Part shown: piece after piece, positions 8,322-17,287 of the stretch | Layout: each line of letters opens with the position of its first letter | Numbering within the stretch: the stretch's first letter is position 1 | DNA from: Psychrobacter sp. P2G3 | GTDB taxonomy: Bacteria; Pseudomonadota; Gammaproteobacteria; Pseudomonadales; Moraxellaceae | Length of the DNA stretch: 64,000 nucleotides | Assembly (NCBI RefSeq): GCF_001593285.1 | Contig: NZ_CP012529.1 | Coordinates: forward strand, 2,480,001 to 2,544,000 | Direction of reading: 5' to 3' | Notes under the pieces: model-generated | Told to the model about the DNA's origin: nothing | Database searches by the model: none | Seen by the model: the letters and a program-made list of their open reading frames with translations, nothing else | Program-made: the position numbers and the translations under genes

Positions 8322-9299
8322 CTAAACATAAGGCGCATCCGGATAATGAGCCGCTCTAATCTCGACTTCACTTGGCTGTCGATTGATAGCAATCGGTACT
8401 GTCTGCGTATCTTGCCAGTTAATCAATTGCAACTGCGCAAACTCTGCTAACCATACTGACATCGGCCAATGTTGCCATTTTTCATAAAAGCGATTGGCAT
8501 TGATAACGATACTATCTAAATGATTAAGCGGCGGTCTATAGACACTATGCTGTTGATGGTAAATCACATCATCAGTTAAGTAAAAATCGATATTCAACGC
8601 ACGCGCCATAAAAGCAAAATCCGTATCTTCAGCGCCGTAGCCGACATAATCCGTATCAAAGCCACCAATTTTCTCAAATTGACGGCGCATGATCGCAAAG
8701 CAAAGACTCCAAAATGCACCATAATCTTGCGTCTGTTTAATAGACTTATCTTGATGCTGCAAATCAAAGTTATCCCGATAAGGGTTAAATACGGACAGCT
8801 TGTCTAGATAATCGGCTGCTAATTTACCTTGTTGTAGCTGACTACCCTCATCATCGGTTAAAGGACGCATCAGATAACGCGGTTGACCCATCAGTAAGGC
8901 TTTGGAATGTGCTTGGAGTTTATAATGTAGCTGCTCAATAAAGGTTGGGGCGACGATACAATCTACATCCAAGAAAACCATGGCGTCATACGTGGCGCGC
9001 GCGGCTCCAAGGTTACGGTTACGACCAATATCAAATGATGCGCTACTTGCTAATCCATCCTCAGTCGCTGTAGTCGTTGCTATCTTAATAATATTTAAAT
9101 CGTACTCTGCTAGACGTTCATGCTCAGCATCGTCATTAACGATAATAATTTCTGCTGGTTTGACACTACCCTGCGACAAACTACTGAGTAGATTGTAGAG
9201 GTGTCGATTGCGTCCATAGCAGGTAGTAATGACGCTTAAAGGCACGCTAACGGGAGTAGTGGCATGAATGGCGTCTTGCGCTTTGGTTATCGTTGTCAT
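8322..9299 (-). CDS. Glycosyltransferase family 2 protein with galactosyltransferase-type C-terminal motif
   Basis: 325-residue cytoplasmic GT2 enzyme. The GT-A nucleotide-binding start SVITTCYGRNRHLYNLLSSL is at about residues 21-40, the DxD-type metal motif is MVFLDVDCIV (about residues 111-120), and GGFDTDYVGYGAEDTDFAF (about residues 215-233) is the Glyco_transf_7C signature with an Asp-Glu base pair. It is the promoter-distal gene of a minus-strand set, starting 17 bp after the stop of the MurG-like transferase. It probably adds a sugar to a surface polysaccharide or glycolipid; the acceptor cannot be read from sequence. Confidence 0.85.
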   Translation of the reverse strand: MTTITKAQDAIHATTPVSVPLSVITTCYGRNRHLYNLLSSLSQGSVKPAEIIIVNDDAEHERLAEYDLNIIKIATTTATEDGLASSASFDIGRNRNLGAARATYDAMVFLDVDCIVAPTFIEQLHYKLQAHSKALLMGQPRYLMRPLTDDEGSQLQQGKLAADYLDKLSVFNPYRDNFDLQHQDKSIKQTQDYGAFWSLCFAIMRRQFEKIGGFDTDYVGYGAEDTDFAFMARALNIDFYLTDDVIYHQQHSVYRPPLNHLDSIVINANRFYEKWQHWPMSVWLAEFAQLQLINWQDTQTVPIAINRQPSEVEIRAAHYPDAPYV

Positions 9300-9316
9300 A
9301 GAAATATTTGCTCTTA

Positions 9317-10585
9317 TTATCTTTCAGGTTTTATACCTAGCTGCGGCAATAACCATTCCTCAAACCAAGCTTTAACGGAAGTATAGTCAGCGAAACTATC
9401 CATAAATTCTTGCGCTAGCATATTAGCTTGGTTACCCGTCAAAGCAGTCTTATCAGTGTTGATTGATTCATTGATAACTGATTCGTTGTTAATTGACTTA
9501 TTGTTAACTGATAAAAAAGACGGTATATCCTGACTACCCAAACTTGAAATTTGAGCGATAAACTGCGGCCAACTTAAAGCACGGCCTTGCTCAATCAGTG
9601 CCTCTGCCATGACTTCCTGCTCACGATGCGGACGCTCATCTGGTAATACCACAAGCGGCGTCGCATAGTCATAGGCTTGCGCAATACCGTTCAAACCACA
9701 AGCCATCAAAAGCAGGTCACTATAGGCAATAAATGACGTTACATCATCTACGTGCGCAGCAATATCGACATAATCACGTGCCTCGTCGTTAATAGGTCCA
9801 AGCGATATAATCAATGCATTGGGTAATGCACGGCGCAGCTGTAGCAGCTTGGCATCAATAGCATCGTGACCACCATAGCCCTTAATGACGGTAACAATAC
9901 TACCTTCGTTGGCATTATCTTCAGCTGATTTATTGACAGCGTCTAAACGCGAGTAAAGTCGCTCATGAATAGTATTATCAGTAGTGAGCGTCATGAGCTT
10001 ATTTATAAAGGCGGTAAACGTTAACAGCTCATCCGTCTTATTGGGCATGAAATCAAGATATAGCGTTTTTTGGCGTACCCAGTCCGGCGTTGCTGGCGCT
10101 TCAAGCGCCTTTGGATAAGGAGCTAATAATCCCAGCGCGCCAGCAAAGGCATTCAAATGTGGCATATCATCGCGCTCGCCTGCCAGCTTTACATATAAGT
10201 AAGGCACACTAGCAGCGCGGCATAGCATGGCAACTTCGGCGCTCACATCGATAATCATTAGGTCAATCTGACGCTGACGGATCTCATCGAGTAGCTGCCA
10301 GCTACGCGTCTGCACATGACGATTACCTACTGGCGAGTAATGCAAACTACTTGGCTGCCAATATTTTCCAGCTCGTCCTGGCAGTACATCTTCTGGCAGC
10401 TGATCCTCAGCGCTTAAACGTACGATTTGCTCATCAGTTATCGTACTAAAGCGATAACCATCAATAGGTAAACTGGTAAACACCGTCATCTGATCGCGTA
10501 ACTCGAGCGGCAATAATGCAGCCAATTTATCTGCTTGGCGGCAGTGACCTGAACCATGATGATGGGCATAATAGCCAATACGCAT
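9317..10585 (-). CDS. Glycosyltransferase, GT28/MurG-like fold
   Basis: 422-residue GT-B type protein. The N-terminal YYAHHHGSGHCRQADKLAALL has the Gly/His loop of MurG-like and PF13528-type transferases. The C-terminal half has a nucleotide-sugar site: LLLMACGLNGIAQAYDYATPLVVLPDERPHREQEVMAEALIEQG is split here into FIAYSDLLLMACGLNG and ATPLVVLPDERPHREQE. Near the C-terminus an Asn/Ser/Ile-rich linker (VNNKS, INNES, VINES, INTDK) is encoded by four 15-bp tandem units at 9456-9515. It overlaps no gene and lies between a GT4 and a GT2 gene on the same strand. Sugar and acceptor are unknown. Confidence 0.75.
   Translation of the reverse strand: MRIGYYAHHHGSGHCRQADKLAALLPLELRDQMTVFTSLPIDGYRFSTITDEQIVRLSAEDQLPEDVLPGRAGKYWQPSSLHYSPVGNRHVQTRSWQLLDEIRQRQIDLMIIDVSAEVAMLCRAASVPYLYVKLAGERDDMPHLNAFAGALGLLAPYPKALEAPATPDWVRQKTLYLDFMPNKTDELLTFTAFINKLMTLTTDNTIHERLYSRLDAVNKSAEDNANEGSIVTVIKGYGGHDAIDAKLLQLRRALPNALIISLGPINDEARDYVDIAAHVDDVTSFIAYSDLLLMACGLNGIAQAYDYATPLVVLPDERPHREQEVMAEALIEQGRALSWPQFIAQISSLGSQDIPSFLSVNNKSINNESVINESINTDKTALTGNQANMLAQEFMDSFADYTSVKAWFEEWLLPQLGIKPER
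9456..9515 (-). repeat. 15-bp tandem repeat, four units, in the MurG-like gene
   Basis: Units start at 9456, 9471, 9486 and 9501 on the plus-strand numbering and share the pattern TTG-T/A-T-A-A-C/T-TGA-x-T-x-A. They encode consecutive pentapeptides in a polar linker before the last 45 residues. They match the 15-bp period seen in other genes of this window. Confidence 0.7.
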
Positions 10586-10667
10586 AAAAGATGTCCTAGA
10601 ACTTACTTATTGAGAAATGACAATTAAATAGCTGGTCAAGTCAGTCTGTTTTTTTGGAAAATTTTCA

Positions 10668-10736
10668 GTAGGCTGAGTTTTAATTAAGCCTTGAAGCTTT
10701 GCAAAAGCAAAATGCTGGGTTGAAAACCCAGCCTAC
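10668..10736. repeat. Intergenic hairpin repeat, distinct family
   Basis: GTAGGCTGAGTTTT at 10668-10681 pairs with AAAACCCAGCCTAC at 10723-10736 (one mismatch). An inner hairpin GCTGGGTT / AACCCAGC sits at 10714-10732. It lies between the GT4 and MurG-like genes (10586-10763) and resembles short GTAGGCTGGGTT-type chromosomal repeats. On the minus strand it could act as a processing hairpin. Confidence 0.6.
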
Positions 10737-10763
10737 ATCTAGAATTTGAATCATAAGTATCCC

Positions 10764-11981
10764 CTAGAAAGACAAGGCCTGAATCTGAGCGCTAACATTA
10801 GCACTATCACTACTTTCTAATGCCTGCTCATATAGCCGCAGATAACCATCAACCATCGTAGCGACGGAACAAAATTGCTCAGCACGAAGGCGACATGCCA
10901 CGCGAGAAATACTTTTAATATCATCAAAAGCTTGAATAAAAGCATCTTTATCCATTTTAGGTACGATAATGCCAGTATCCGGCGTAACAATCTCAGCGCT
11001 CGCACCAACATTAAAACCTATGACTGGCGTACCGCAAGCCAAGCTCTCAGCCAATGTTAAGCCATAAGGCTCGTCCCATGTACTGGTAAAGAGCATAGCC
11101 GTCACTTGGCTTAAGCGTTCATTGATTTGATCTTTACTCAGATGACCGACGTAATTGAATAAAGACCCATCGTTTTTATCTTCTTCTAGTAGCGGTGCAA
11201 CGTACTCATCAAAATATTCCTCATTACTCTTAGGCCCTGCAATAATGAGGCGCTTGCCTGCCGCTTTGCAATACTCCATCGCTAGATGTGTACCTTTCTC
11301 CACACAAATGCGCCCATACCAAAAGTAAACCTCGTCTTCAATTGGGTTTGTATTGGCATCAAATGACTGCACATCAATACCGTTATAGACCACATGAGAA
11401 GGCACGAACTCATCAAATAGCTGCTGCTGATGACCACTAATCGCGGTGAACTGAGTTTGCGTTCCTTGACGTAGTGTCAATAATGCCAAACGCAACTGCG
11501 GAAAAATCGGCGTATGAAAGGTGGTAAAGAAGCGTGCGCCAAACGCCTGACCCATCATCATCGGTATATGATGCAAGCTATGATTGTGCACCACATCGAT
11601 CATGCCCTGCTCATCACGGCTGATGATATCACGCATGGCTTGCTGATAGACCAAATACTGATACAGCTCCTCACGGCTCATACCTACCGAATCATGCTCA
11701 TTGTCATAGACCAACGCATCAAACTGCGTACGCGTCATAAAGGGCACGAGTGTCGCATTAGTTTGACTATCAGCGTGCGCGAAGAGCAACACTTCATGCC
11801 CTTGAGCGACCATTTCATCACAGATAAGCTCGGTAATCATCTCAAGACCGCCGGCGTATGGCTGCGCGATTGGATATAAAGAATGCGCAATAATGGCAAT
11901 GCGCAACACTGGAGTATCCATTACTCTAGCACTACGGTAAGTAGTAACACTTGGTATATCGACAGTAGGGCTAGATAACAT
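10764..11981 (-). CDS. Glycosyltransferase family 4 protein
   Basis: About 405 residues, GT-B fold. N-terminal RIAIIAHSLYPIAQPYAGGLEMI is the donor-independent Gly loop of GT4 enzymes, and the middle has VVYNGIDVQSF. The C-terminal half has FWYGRICVEKGTHLAMEYC and the E-x7-E motif in PYGLTLAESLACGTPVIGFNVGASAE, here read as EPYGLTLAE with SLACGTPVIG. A longer frame begins at a TTG at 12017, but ATG 11981 has GGA nine bases upstream and is preferred; ATG 11921 is another option. The gene is the second of four glycosyltransferase genes on this strand. Substrates are unknown. Confidence 0.85.
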   Translation of the reverse strand: MLSSPTVDIPSVTTYRSARVMDTPVLRIAIIAHSLYPIAQPYAGGLEMITELICDEMVAQGHEVLLFAHADSQTNATLVPFMTRTQFDALVYDNEHDSVGMSREELYQYLVYQQAMRDIISRDEQGMIDVVHNHSLHHIPMMMGQAFGARFFTTFHTPIFPQLRLALLTLRQGTQTQFTAISGHQQQLFDEFVPSHVVYNGIDVQSFDANTNPIEDEVYFWYGRICVEKGTHLAMEYCKAAGKRLIIAGPKSNEEYFDEYVAPLLEEDKNDGSLFNYVGHLSKDQINERLSQVTAMLFTSTWDEPYGLTLAESLACGTPVIGFNVGASAEIVTPDTGIIVPKMDKDAFIQAFDDIKSISRVACRLRAEQFCSVATMVDGYLRLYEQALESSDSANVSAQIQALSF

Positions 11982-12083
11982 AACGAGTCCAATATGAATT
12001 AAGTAAATATGAGCCAATTAACAGTCATTAAATACAGATAAAAACTGTAGAGATTAAAACTAATGTTCTTAAAATTAATGTTC

Positions 12084-14105
12084 TTAGAAATTAACAGCAT
12101 TGTCGTCTTTGAATGAAGACACCAAAGGTCTGTCTTCTGATTTAGCAATACTAATCGTATGCGGATGAGACGAGTTTTTAGTAACGAAGCTTTTAGCGCT
12201 TAGGTTTCTAGCACCGAGACTTCTACCATCAAGATTTTTAGTACTTAGACTCCTAGTAATGAAACTCTCAGCAGCTACCCTTTCATTCGCAACCTTATAT
12301 TCTTCATAGCTATAATTAGCTAGCATCACTTTGGCAGCCCATACTTTTAGGAGACAAACCATCACAGCGCAGCCAAACAGTAGCGGTGAATATAACAGTG
12401 AAAATGGCGATACGATTATAGCTGTGGTTATATTTAACATTAGCAGTACTTTAGGCATCGCCATTAAATTGGCAGCATAAACTGATTTCCGTGTACTTAT
12501 CAACTCTTGTTTCGGTGTACAGATAAATGGCTTTTTTTGTCCCCACAATACTGGCCACCATGATAAGGCGCCCAGCTCCCAAAAATTCAAATGCACAGCC
12601 CAAGCCCGCAAACGATTACTTAAACTTGGCGCAGCTCCATGGTTAGTTTGCTGATTGAGCGGTGCACTATCATGCATATATGCCCATAATTGCCTCCCCA
12701 AAAATATGGCGTAGCTTGCATACACGATATATAAAGGAGCAAGCAAAGCATGAATATTCAAACTGGTGCTGAATAGTAGCGCGCCCGTAATGATAAGCAG
12801 CGTCAATAGCTGCAATACGATAAAGATACCAGTAAAATTGACCCAAGCACTAAGCTGAGATAAGTGCGCACCCATGTACGCTAGGCGCTCACTAAGTTTC
12901 TTTTTTGTGGCGGATGAGTGTGTGACGAGTGAACTTGTGGAAGGCAAGTTTGATGACGCTGAGAAGTAAGTATTAAGCACTTGCATATTGCCGTAGATCC
13001 AACGTCGCCGCTGACTCATTAGGTCGTGTAAGGTAGTCGGCAGCAGTCCTGTCGCGATAACTTCAGGAACGAACTGACTACGCAAGCCGCGACCATGCAT
13101 CAGCACACCCATCTGCGCATCTTCGGTAATTGATGCGCCTGACCAACCGCCCAAATCTAGTAGCGCGCGACGGCGAATAACTGCATAAGTCCCTGTCGAT
13201 AGCGCGCGTTTACGGTTAAACGGACGGTATAAATGATGATTGAAATAATGATTTAACTCGCTATGAATATCGACTCGACCTGCGTCCCGATAAAACTGTG
13301 GAAATTGCAATAGCGCATGAGACGGATAGCGTTCGATGGCGTTTGCAATTGATACTCGTGCCTGCGGTAACGCCTGATAGTCACTGTCGACTACCACTAT
13401 ATGGCTGCAATTAGGATCCATGAGTCCTAACGCTAAATTAAGCGCGCCTGCTTTAAAACCTGCTACTGAATCGATATGATAAAAATGTACATTATGACGC
13501 GCATCAAGACTGGCACAGAACTGTGCTAGTGGCTCGTATAAGGTCATTTGAGTATTATTATTATCAACGATTAAAATCTCATCGTCGTCTGCTTTGATAG
13601 CCAATAATGATTTAATTGTCTCAATGACTAGCGCTGCTGGCTCAGCACGAGTCATTAGCTGAAAACTTAAACGTATAGGCGTTTCTTTACTAACATAGGC
13701 ATTCTTTGATACAGCTTTGTACGTCTGGCTGTCTGCTCTATTTAGAATGTTTTTATTGAGAAGAGTTTTGTTCAGGATATTTCTATTGAGATTTTTTTCT
13801 TCGAAGTTATTGCTACGATCGCTTCTGCCGTGACTCTCAGTTTGAGCTTTAGAATTCTTTAGATGATAAGCAGGTGAACTATGAATCTTTAATGTATTAT
13901 TCTTGGTTAAACTCAAGCTATTTATGTTTTTTGTTTTATTATCTGTGACAACGTATTGGTTTGCATTTACGTCAGCTTCTTTCATACCATCTCTCCTTAT
14001 GGCACCTTTTGCTATAGCACTCCTTTCTATAGCATTCTGTCTTATGGTTTCCTCACTTATAAATAATGACGTTTTTGTAGAATAATTTACTTTATTGATA
14101 CTCAT
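12084..14105 (-). CDS. Processive-type GT2 membrane glycosyltransferase with pentapeptide-repeat tails
   Basis: 673 residues. The catalytic domain is at about residues 145-385: D at VDNNN, the DxD-like VVVDSDYQA (about 243), SITEDAQMG (TED, about 327) and the QxxRW-type MSQRRRWIYG (about 364), the signature set of cellulose-synthase-like processive GT2 enzymes. Four or five hydrophobic helices follow at about 405-590. The unusual parts are polar tails built from 15-bp repeats: residues 19-48, about 103-123, and 616-645. It is the first gene of the minus-strand glycan set. No cyclic-di-GMP (PilZ) domain or export partner is visible nearby, so the polymer and the secretion route are unknown. 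Confidence 0.85.
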   Translation of the reverse strand: MSINKVNYSTKTSLFISEETIRQNAIERSAIAKGAIRRDGMKEADVNANQYVVTDNKTKNINSLSLTKNNTLKIHSSPAYHLKNSKAQTESHGRSDRSNNFEEKNLNRNILNKTLLNKNILNRADSQTYKAVSKNAYVSKETPIRLSFQLMTRAEPAALVIETIKSLLAIKADDDEILIVDNNNTQMTLYEPLAQFCASLDARHNVHFYHIDSVAGFKAGALNLALGLMDPNCSHIVVVDSDYQALPQARVSIANAIERYPSHALLQFPQFYRDAGRVDIHSELNHYFNHHLYRPFNRKRALSTGTYAVIRRRALLDLGGWSGASITEDAQMGVLMHGRGLRSQFVPEVIATGLLPTTLHDLMSQRRRWIYGNMQVLNTYFSASSNLPSTSSLVTHSSATKKKLSERLAYMGAHLSQLSAWVNFTGIFIVLQLLTLLIITGALLFSTSLNIHALLAPLYIVYASYAIFLGRQLWAYMHDSAPLNQQTNHGAAPSLSNRLRAWAVHLNFWELGALSWWPVLWGQKKPFICTPKQELISTRKSVYAANLMAMPKVLLMLNITTAIIVSPFSLLYSPLLFGCAVMVCLLKVWAAKVMLANYSYEEYKVANERVAAESFITRSLSTKNLDGRSLGARNLSAKSFVTKNSSHPHTISIAKSEDRPLVSSFKDDNAVNF
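12174..12263 (-). repeat. 15-bp tandem repeat, six units (C-tail of the GT2 gene)
   Basis: Units start at 12174, 12189, 12204, 12219, 12234 and 12249 with plus-strand consensus RYTTYTAGYAMYKAR. They encode pentads such as ITRSL, STKNL, DGRSL, GARNL and SAKSF, with Leu or Phe every fifth residue. Confidence 0.8.
13738..13797 (-). repeat. 15-bp tandem repeat, four units (before the GT2 catalytic domain)
   Basis: Units start at 13738, 13753, 13768 and 13783 and encode KNLNR, NILNK, TLLNK and NILNR. The Leu/Ile period of five matches the other two tracts in the same protein, although the unit sequence differs. Confidence 0.75.
13986..14060 (-). repeat. 15-bp tandem repeat, five units (N-tail of the GT2 gene)
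   Basis: Units start at 13986, 14001, 14016, 14031 and 14046, most ending in YTAT on the plus strand. They encode pentads such as TIRQN, AIERS, AIAKG and AIRRD, with Ile or Met at every fifth residue (21, 26, 31, 36, 41). Confidence 0.75.
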
Positions 14106-14604
14106 GTCTTGTCCCTGTGTTTACCCGTTAACTAAGAAGGAAATTAAAACGAAAAATAGAAACTTGTCGGTTTCTATCATTGTCGTAACTTGTCTATCAG
14201 CGAGAGGGTCAACCCATGTACTTATAGCTGCTTAATTGACACTCAGTTTGTATTAGTCTTAAATTTTATCTGAGTAATATTATTCAAAGTCTTATCGTTA
14301 TTTGCCTGTATAAAAATCTATGATAGTTGAAAGAAATAATAGTCTTTACCTGTGAAATGTACATAATCACCCCGTAGTGTAACGCCACGTAATTATTGTA
14401 AAAACGCTGCTATATTAGTCGCTTAGCGTCCATATAACTCTATCTATCGTCTTTGATACATTAATCATATTGTTTGATAGCTAACGATAAATACTCGAGG
14501 ATACACGTCATGTTAATAGCTATTTCTTTAATGCTATAAAGGTTGGTTAAGGTGATGCTTGTCTTATGTATAGATTGATTTCTATGGCTTTATTTTGCAC
14601 AAAA
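14106..14604. other. Non-coding gap upstream of the glycosyltransferase set
   Basis: About 500 bp without a convincing gene. It should hold the promoter of the minus-strand glycan genes. I see AT-rich sequence and no clear repeat, operator or RNA. Confidence 0.5.
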
Positions 14605-14639
14605 AAATGCCGCACCTATAAGATATAGATGCGGCATTT
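14605..14639 (-). terminator. Rho-independent terminator of gdhA
   Basis: AAATGCCGCACCTAT at 14605-14619 pairs with ATAGATGCGGCATTT at 14625-14639, with a single G-T wobble. On the minus strand it is followed by a T run (14601-14604 and beyond), about 90 bp after the gdhA stop. Confidence 0.85.
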
Positions 14640-14729
14640 AAGAATGCTTCCAAACTGCTTTCAGAGAGCTAAGAACAAGCTATCCTATAGTATTATTAGT
14701 GTATGTCACAAGCTAGTTTACATCACAAG

Positions 14730-16076
14730 TTAGTTTAAAATACCATAAGCACATAACGCATCAGCCACTCGTTTGAAACCGACAATGTTGGCACCTGCTA
14801 CATAGTCAATATAACCATTGTCAGTCTGATTGTACTTCTCTGACGCTTCAGCCGCGCAATCATGGATATTCTTCATTATAAGTTTTAGACGCTCATCAAT
14901 TTGATCAAAACTTTTATATTGACGTACTGAATTTTGTGACATCTCAAGCGCAGATACTGCGACCCCTCCAGCATTTGCTGCCTTACCTGGCGCATAATGC
15001 ACACGATGCAGACAGATATAATCAACTGCTTTGGCAGTCAGAGGCATATTAGCGCCTTCAACTACGTATTTTATGCCGTTTTCAACCATCAGTTTGGCAT
15101 CATCTTCATCAACTTCGTTTTGAGTGGCTGAAGGGATAGCGATATCGCCCTTAAACTGCCATGGCTTTTGATCGGCAAACCACTCGCCACCATAGACATC
15201 GACATAGTCAGCTAACGGCTTACTTTGTTCTTTTTGCTTTTTAAGCCAGTCGATTTTTTCTTGATCGAGACCTGCTTCATCATATAAAGTACCTTTTGAA
15301 TCAGACACCGTAATTGGAATACCACCGAGCATAAAGACCTTTTCAGCAGCATGTAGTGAGACGTTACCCGCCCCTGATATCAACACCCTCTTACCTTTGA
15401 TATCTTCGTTCTGCGCGGCCAGCATATTCTCTAGGAAGTAAACTGCGCCATACCCTGTGGCCTCCGTACGCACCAAGCTACCACCAAAACCTACGCCTTT
15501 ACCGGTTAATACACCGCCGTGCTCGTGAGTCAAGTTCTTGTACATGGCAAACATATAACTGACTTCACGGCTGCCAACACCGATATCGCCTGCTGGTACG
15601 TCAACGTCTTTACCAACATAGTGATGTAATTCGCGCATAAAAGCATAGCAAAAACGACGAATATCATTATCAGTTTTGCCCTTAGGGTCAAAATCAGAAC
15701 CACCTTTACCGCCGCCCATAGGTAGACCAGTCAATGCATTTTTGAAGATTTGCTCAAAGCCTAAAAACTTCAAAATAGATTGATTCACCGATGGATGAAA
15801 ACGTACGCCACCTTTATAAGGTCCCAAAGCGTTGCTGAACTGAACACGCCAGCCGCGATTGACTTGAACTTCGCCTTTATCGTTTTCCCAGTTAATACGA
15901 AAAGCGATAATACGATCAGGCTCTACTAGACGCTCGAATATTTTGAATTTTTGGTATTCAGGATGAGCATCATATAAAGGGGCAATGGTAAGCGCAACTT
16001 CTTTGACTGCTTGAACAAACTCAGGTTGATGGGCATAGCGCGCTTCAACTTTTTCGATGGCCTGACTGATACTCAT
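14730..16076 (-). CDS. gdhA: NADP-type glutamate dehydrogenase
   Basis: 448-residue cytoplasmic enzyme making glutamate from 2-oxoglutarate and ammonia, or the reverse. The hexameric GDH signatures are visible: PYKGGVRFHPSV (about residues 87-98), the catalytic Lys in LPMGGGKGGSDFDPKG (Lys124), the Asp in DVPAGDIGVG, and the Rossmann loop SGAGNVSLHAAEK. A 448-residue length and the MSISQAIEKV-type N-terminus match the NADP-dependent small GDH subfamily; cofactor choice is inferred from that. It is monocistronic, with a terminator downstream and a 660-bp divergent intergenic region upstream. Nearby hut genes also produce glutamate. Confidence 0.95.
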   Translation of the reverse strand: MSISQAIEKVEARYAHQPEFVQAVKEVALTIAPLYDAHPEYQKFKIFERLVEPDRIIAFRINWENDKGEVQVNRGWRVQFSNALGPYKGGVRFHPSVNQSILKFLGFEQIFKNALTGLPMGGGKGGSDFDPKGKTDNDIRRFCYAFMRELHHYVGKDVDVPAGDIGVGSREVSYMFAMYKNLTHEHGGVLTGKGVGFGGSLVRTEATGYGAVYFLENMLAAQNEDIKGKRVLISGAGNVSLHAAEKVFMLGGIPITVSDSKGTLYDEAGLDQEKIDWLKKQKEQSKPLADYVDVYGGEWFADQKPWQFKGDIAIPSATQNEVDEDDAKLMVENGIKYVVEGANMPLTAKAVDYICLHRVHYAPGKAANAGGVAVSALEMSQNSVRQYKSFDQIDERLKLIMKNIHDCAAEASEKYNQTDNGYIDYVAGANIVGFKRVADALCAYGILN

Positions 16077-16735
16077 AGATCTTCCTTAACTATAGAACGT
16101 GTGATGGTACTCGATTACATCTCTACAATACCGTACTCAGTAGACTACGGCATTGCAAGTACTGATGCAGGATTGATTTTTTGCGTTCGGTACACAAAAG
16201 GCTAGCGGGATTAAAAGCCGATAAGTTAAGCAACCGACAGGCGTCATGACGTTTATATGTCTATTGCATATCACTTTGAGACTACTGAGTATGTACAGAT
16301 GGGATCGGTATGACAAAGACAGTAATTGTGGCGCGCAGCTTATATGGTCAAAACGGTTGGTTACTTGACATCTCCTATTTAATTTACCCTGCTACTGAAA
16401 AAAGTCAATCCCGTATTGCAATATAAATGCTACTAATTATGAACGGCTATGGTTATAGACGAATACATTCTAAGGCATCTTATTGATTCTTATCATATAT
16501 TGGCCTAGACAAGCGTATGAGCGGTATAAAAAGTAAAGCAAATGGCAAAAAACTTAACTTAAATTCGATAATTTCATATCATTATTAATAGTAAGGCATT
16601 ATAATAATCCACATTGCTAGTAAGGTATTATAATCGTTTACCTGAATACATCCTTTGTTTAAATACAAAGTTATTTTTGAATATTATCAATGAATGGTTT
16701 GTGTCCATTTAACAATGAGAGATTGTGAGATATCT
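16077..16735. other. Divergent promoter region gdhA / roadblock gene with two 17-bp direct repeats
   Basis: A gene-free stretch of about 660 bp. Near its plus-strand end, TAGTAAGGCATTATAAT at 16589-16605 recurs as TAGTAAGGTATTATAAT at 16618-16634 (16 of 17 identical, 29 bp apart). Each copy ends in a -10-like TATAAT, so they may be tandem promoters or paired operator sites for the roadblock gene. No other structure is evident. Confidence 0.5.
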
Positions 16736-17098
16736 ATGCGTACAGATTCGTTCCAACAAATACTAGAAGACCTTAATAGCTCATCAGCAGACGTCGAAGC
16801 CTCTGCTCTAATCTCAAACGATGGCTTAATGATAGCTTCAGCTTTGCCGACAGGCGTGGATGAAGACCGCGTTGGTGCTATGTCAGCAGCGTTATTATCG
16901 TTGGGTGACCGCGCAGGTCGTGAGTTGGCTCGTGGCAGTATTGACCGTATTATGATTCAAGGTGAAAAAGGCTATGTGATTATGACTTCATCGGGCGATG
17001 AAGCAGTCCTTACGATTATGGCCAAAACCAATGCCAAACTTGGGTTGATATTTTTGGACATTAAACGCGCCTCAGAAGCACTTGCCAAGCTGATCTAA
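16736..17098 (+). CDS. Roadblock/LC7 (MglB-like) domain protein
   Basis: About 120 residues made almost wholly of one roadblock/LC7 domain: helix SFQQILEDLNSSSADVEASALIS, the 'NDGLMIASALP' strand-turn, the helix GAMSAALLSLGDRAGREL, then the strands IDRIMIQGEKGYVIMTS and AVLTIMAKTNAKLGLIFLDIKRA. Such proteins dimerise and act on small Ras-like GTPases (MglB on MglA) or serve as scaffolds. No GTPase gene is in the window. Two in-frame upstream ATGs (16694, 16715) exist; I prefer 16736, where GTGAG lies seven bases before and the domain starts at once. First gene of a five-gene plus-strand set. Confidence 0.85.
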   Translation: MRTDSFQQILEDLNSSSADVEASALISNDGLMIASALPTGVDEDRVGAMSAALLSLGDRAGRELARGSIDRIMIQGEKGYVIMTSSGDEAVLTIMAKTNAKLGLIFLDIKRASEALAKLI

Positions 17099-17287
17099 GT
17101 AATAGATCTAGGTAATAAAAATCATTCTTGTCGTCTAGCATAGTCGATCCACAATAATATCGACGCCAAAAAACCAAAGCAAACCAAGAGCAAGCTATAG
17201 ATTAATATGGCGAGCGAAGTTGAGACCGTAGCGGTTTTATGACTATAGACGACTGAAAATTTATAATGATAAATATAGGAGGTTATT

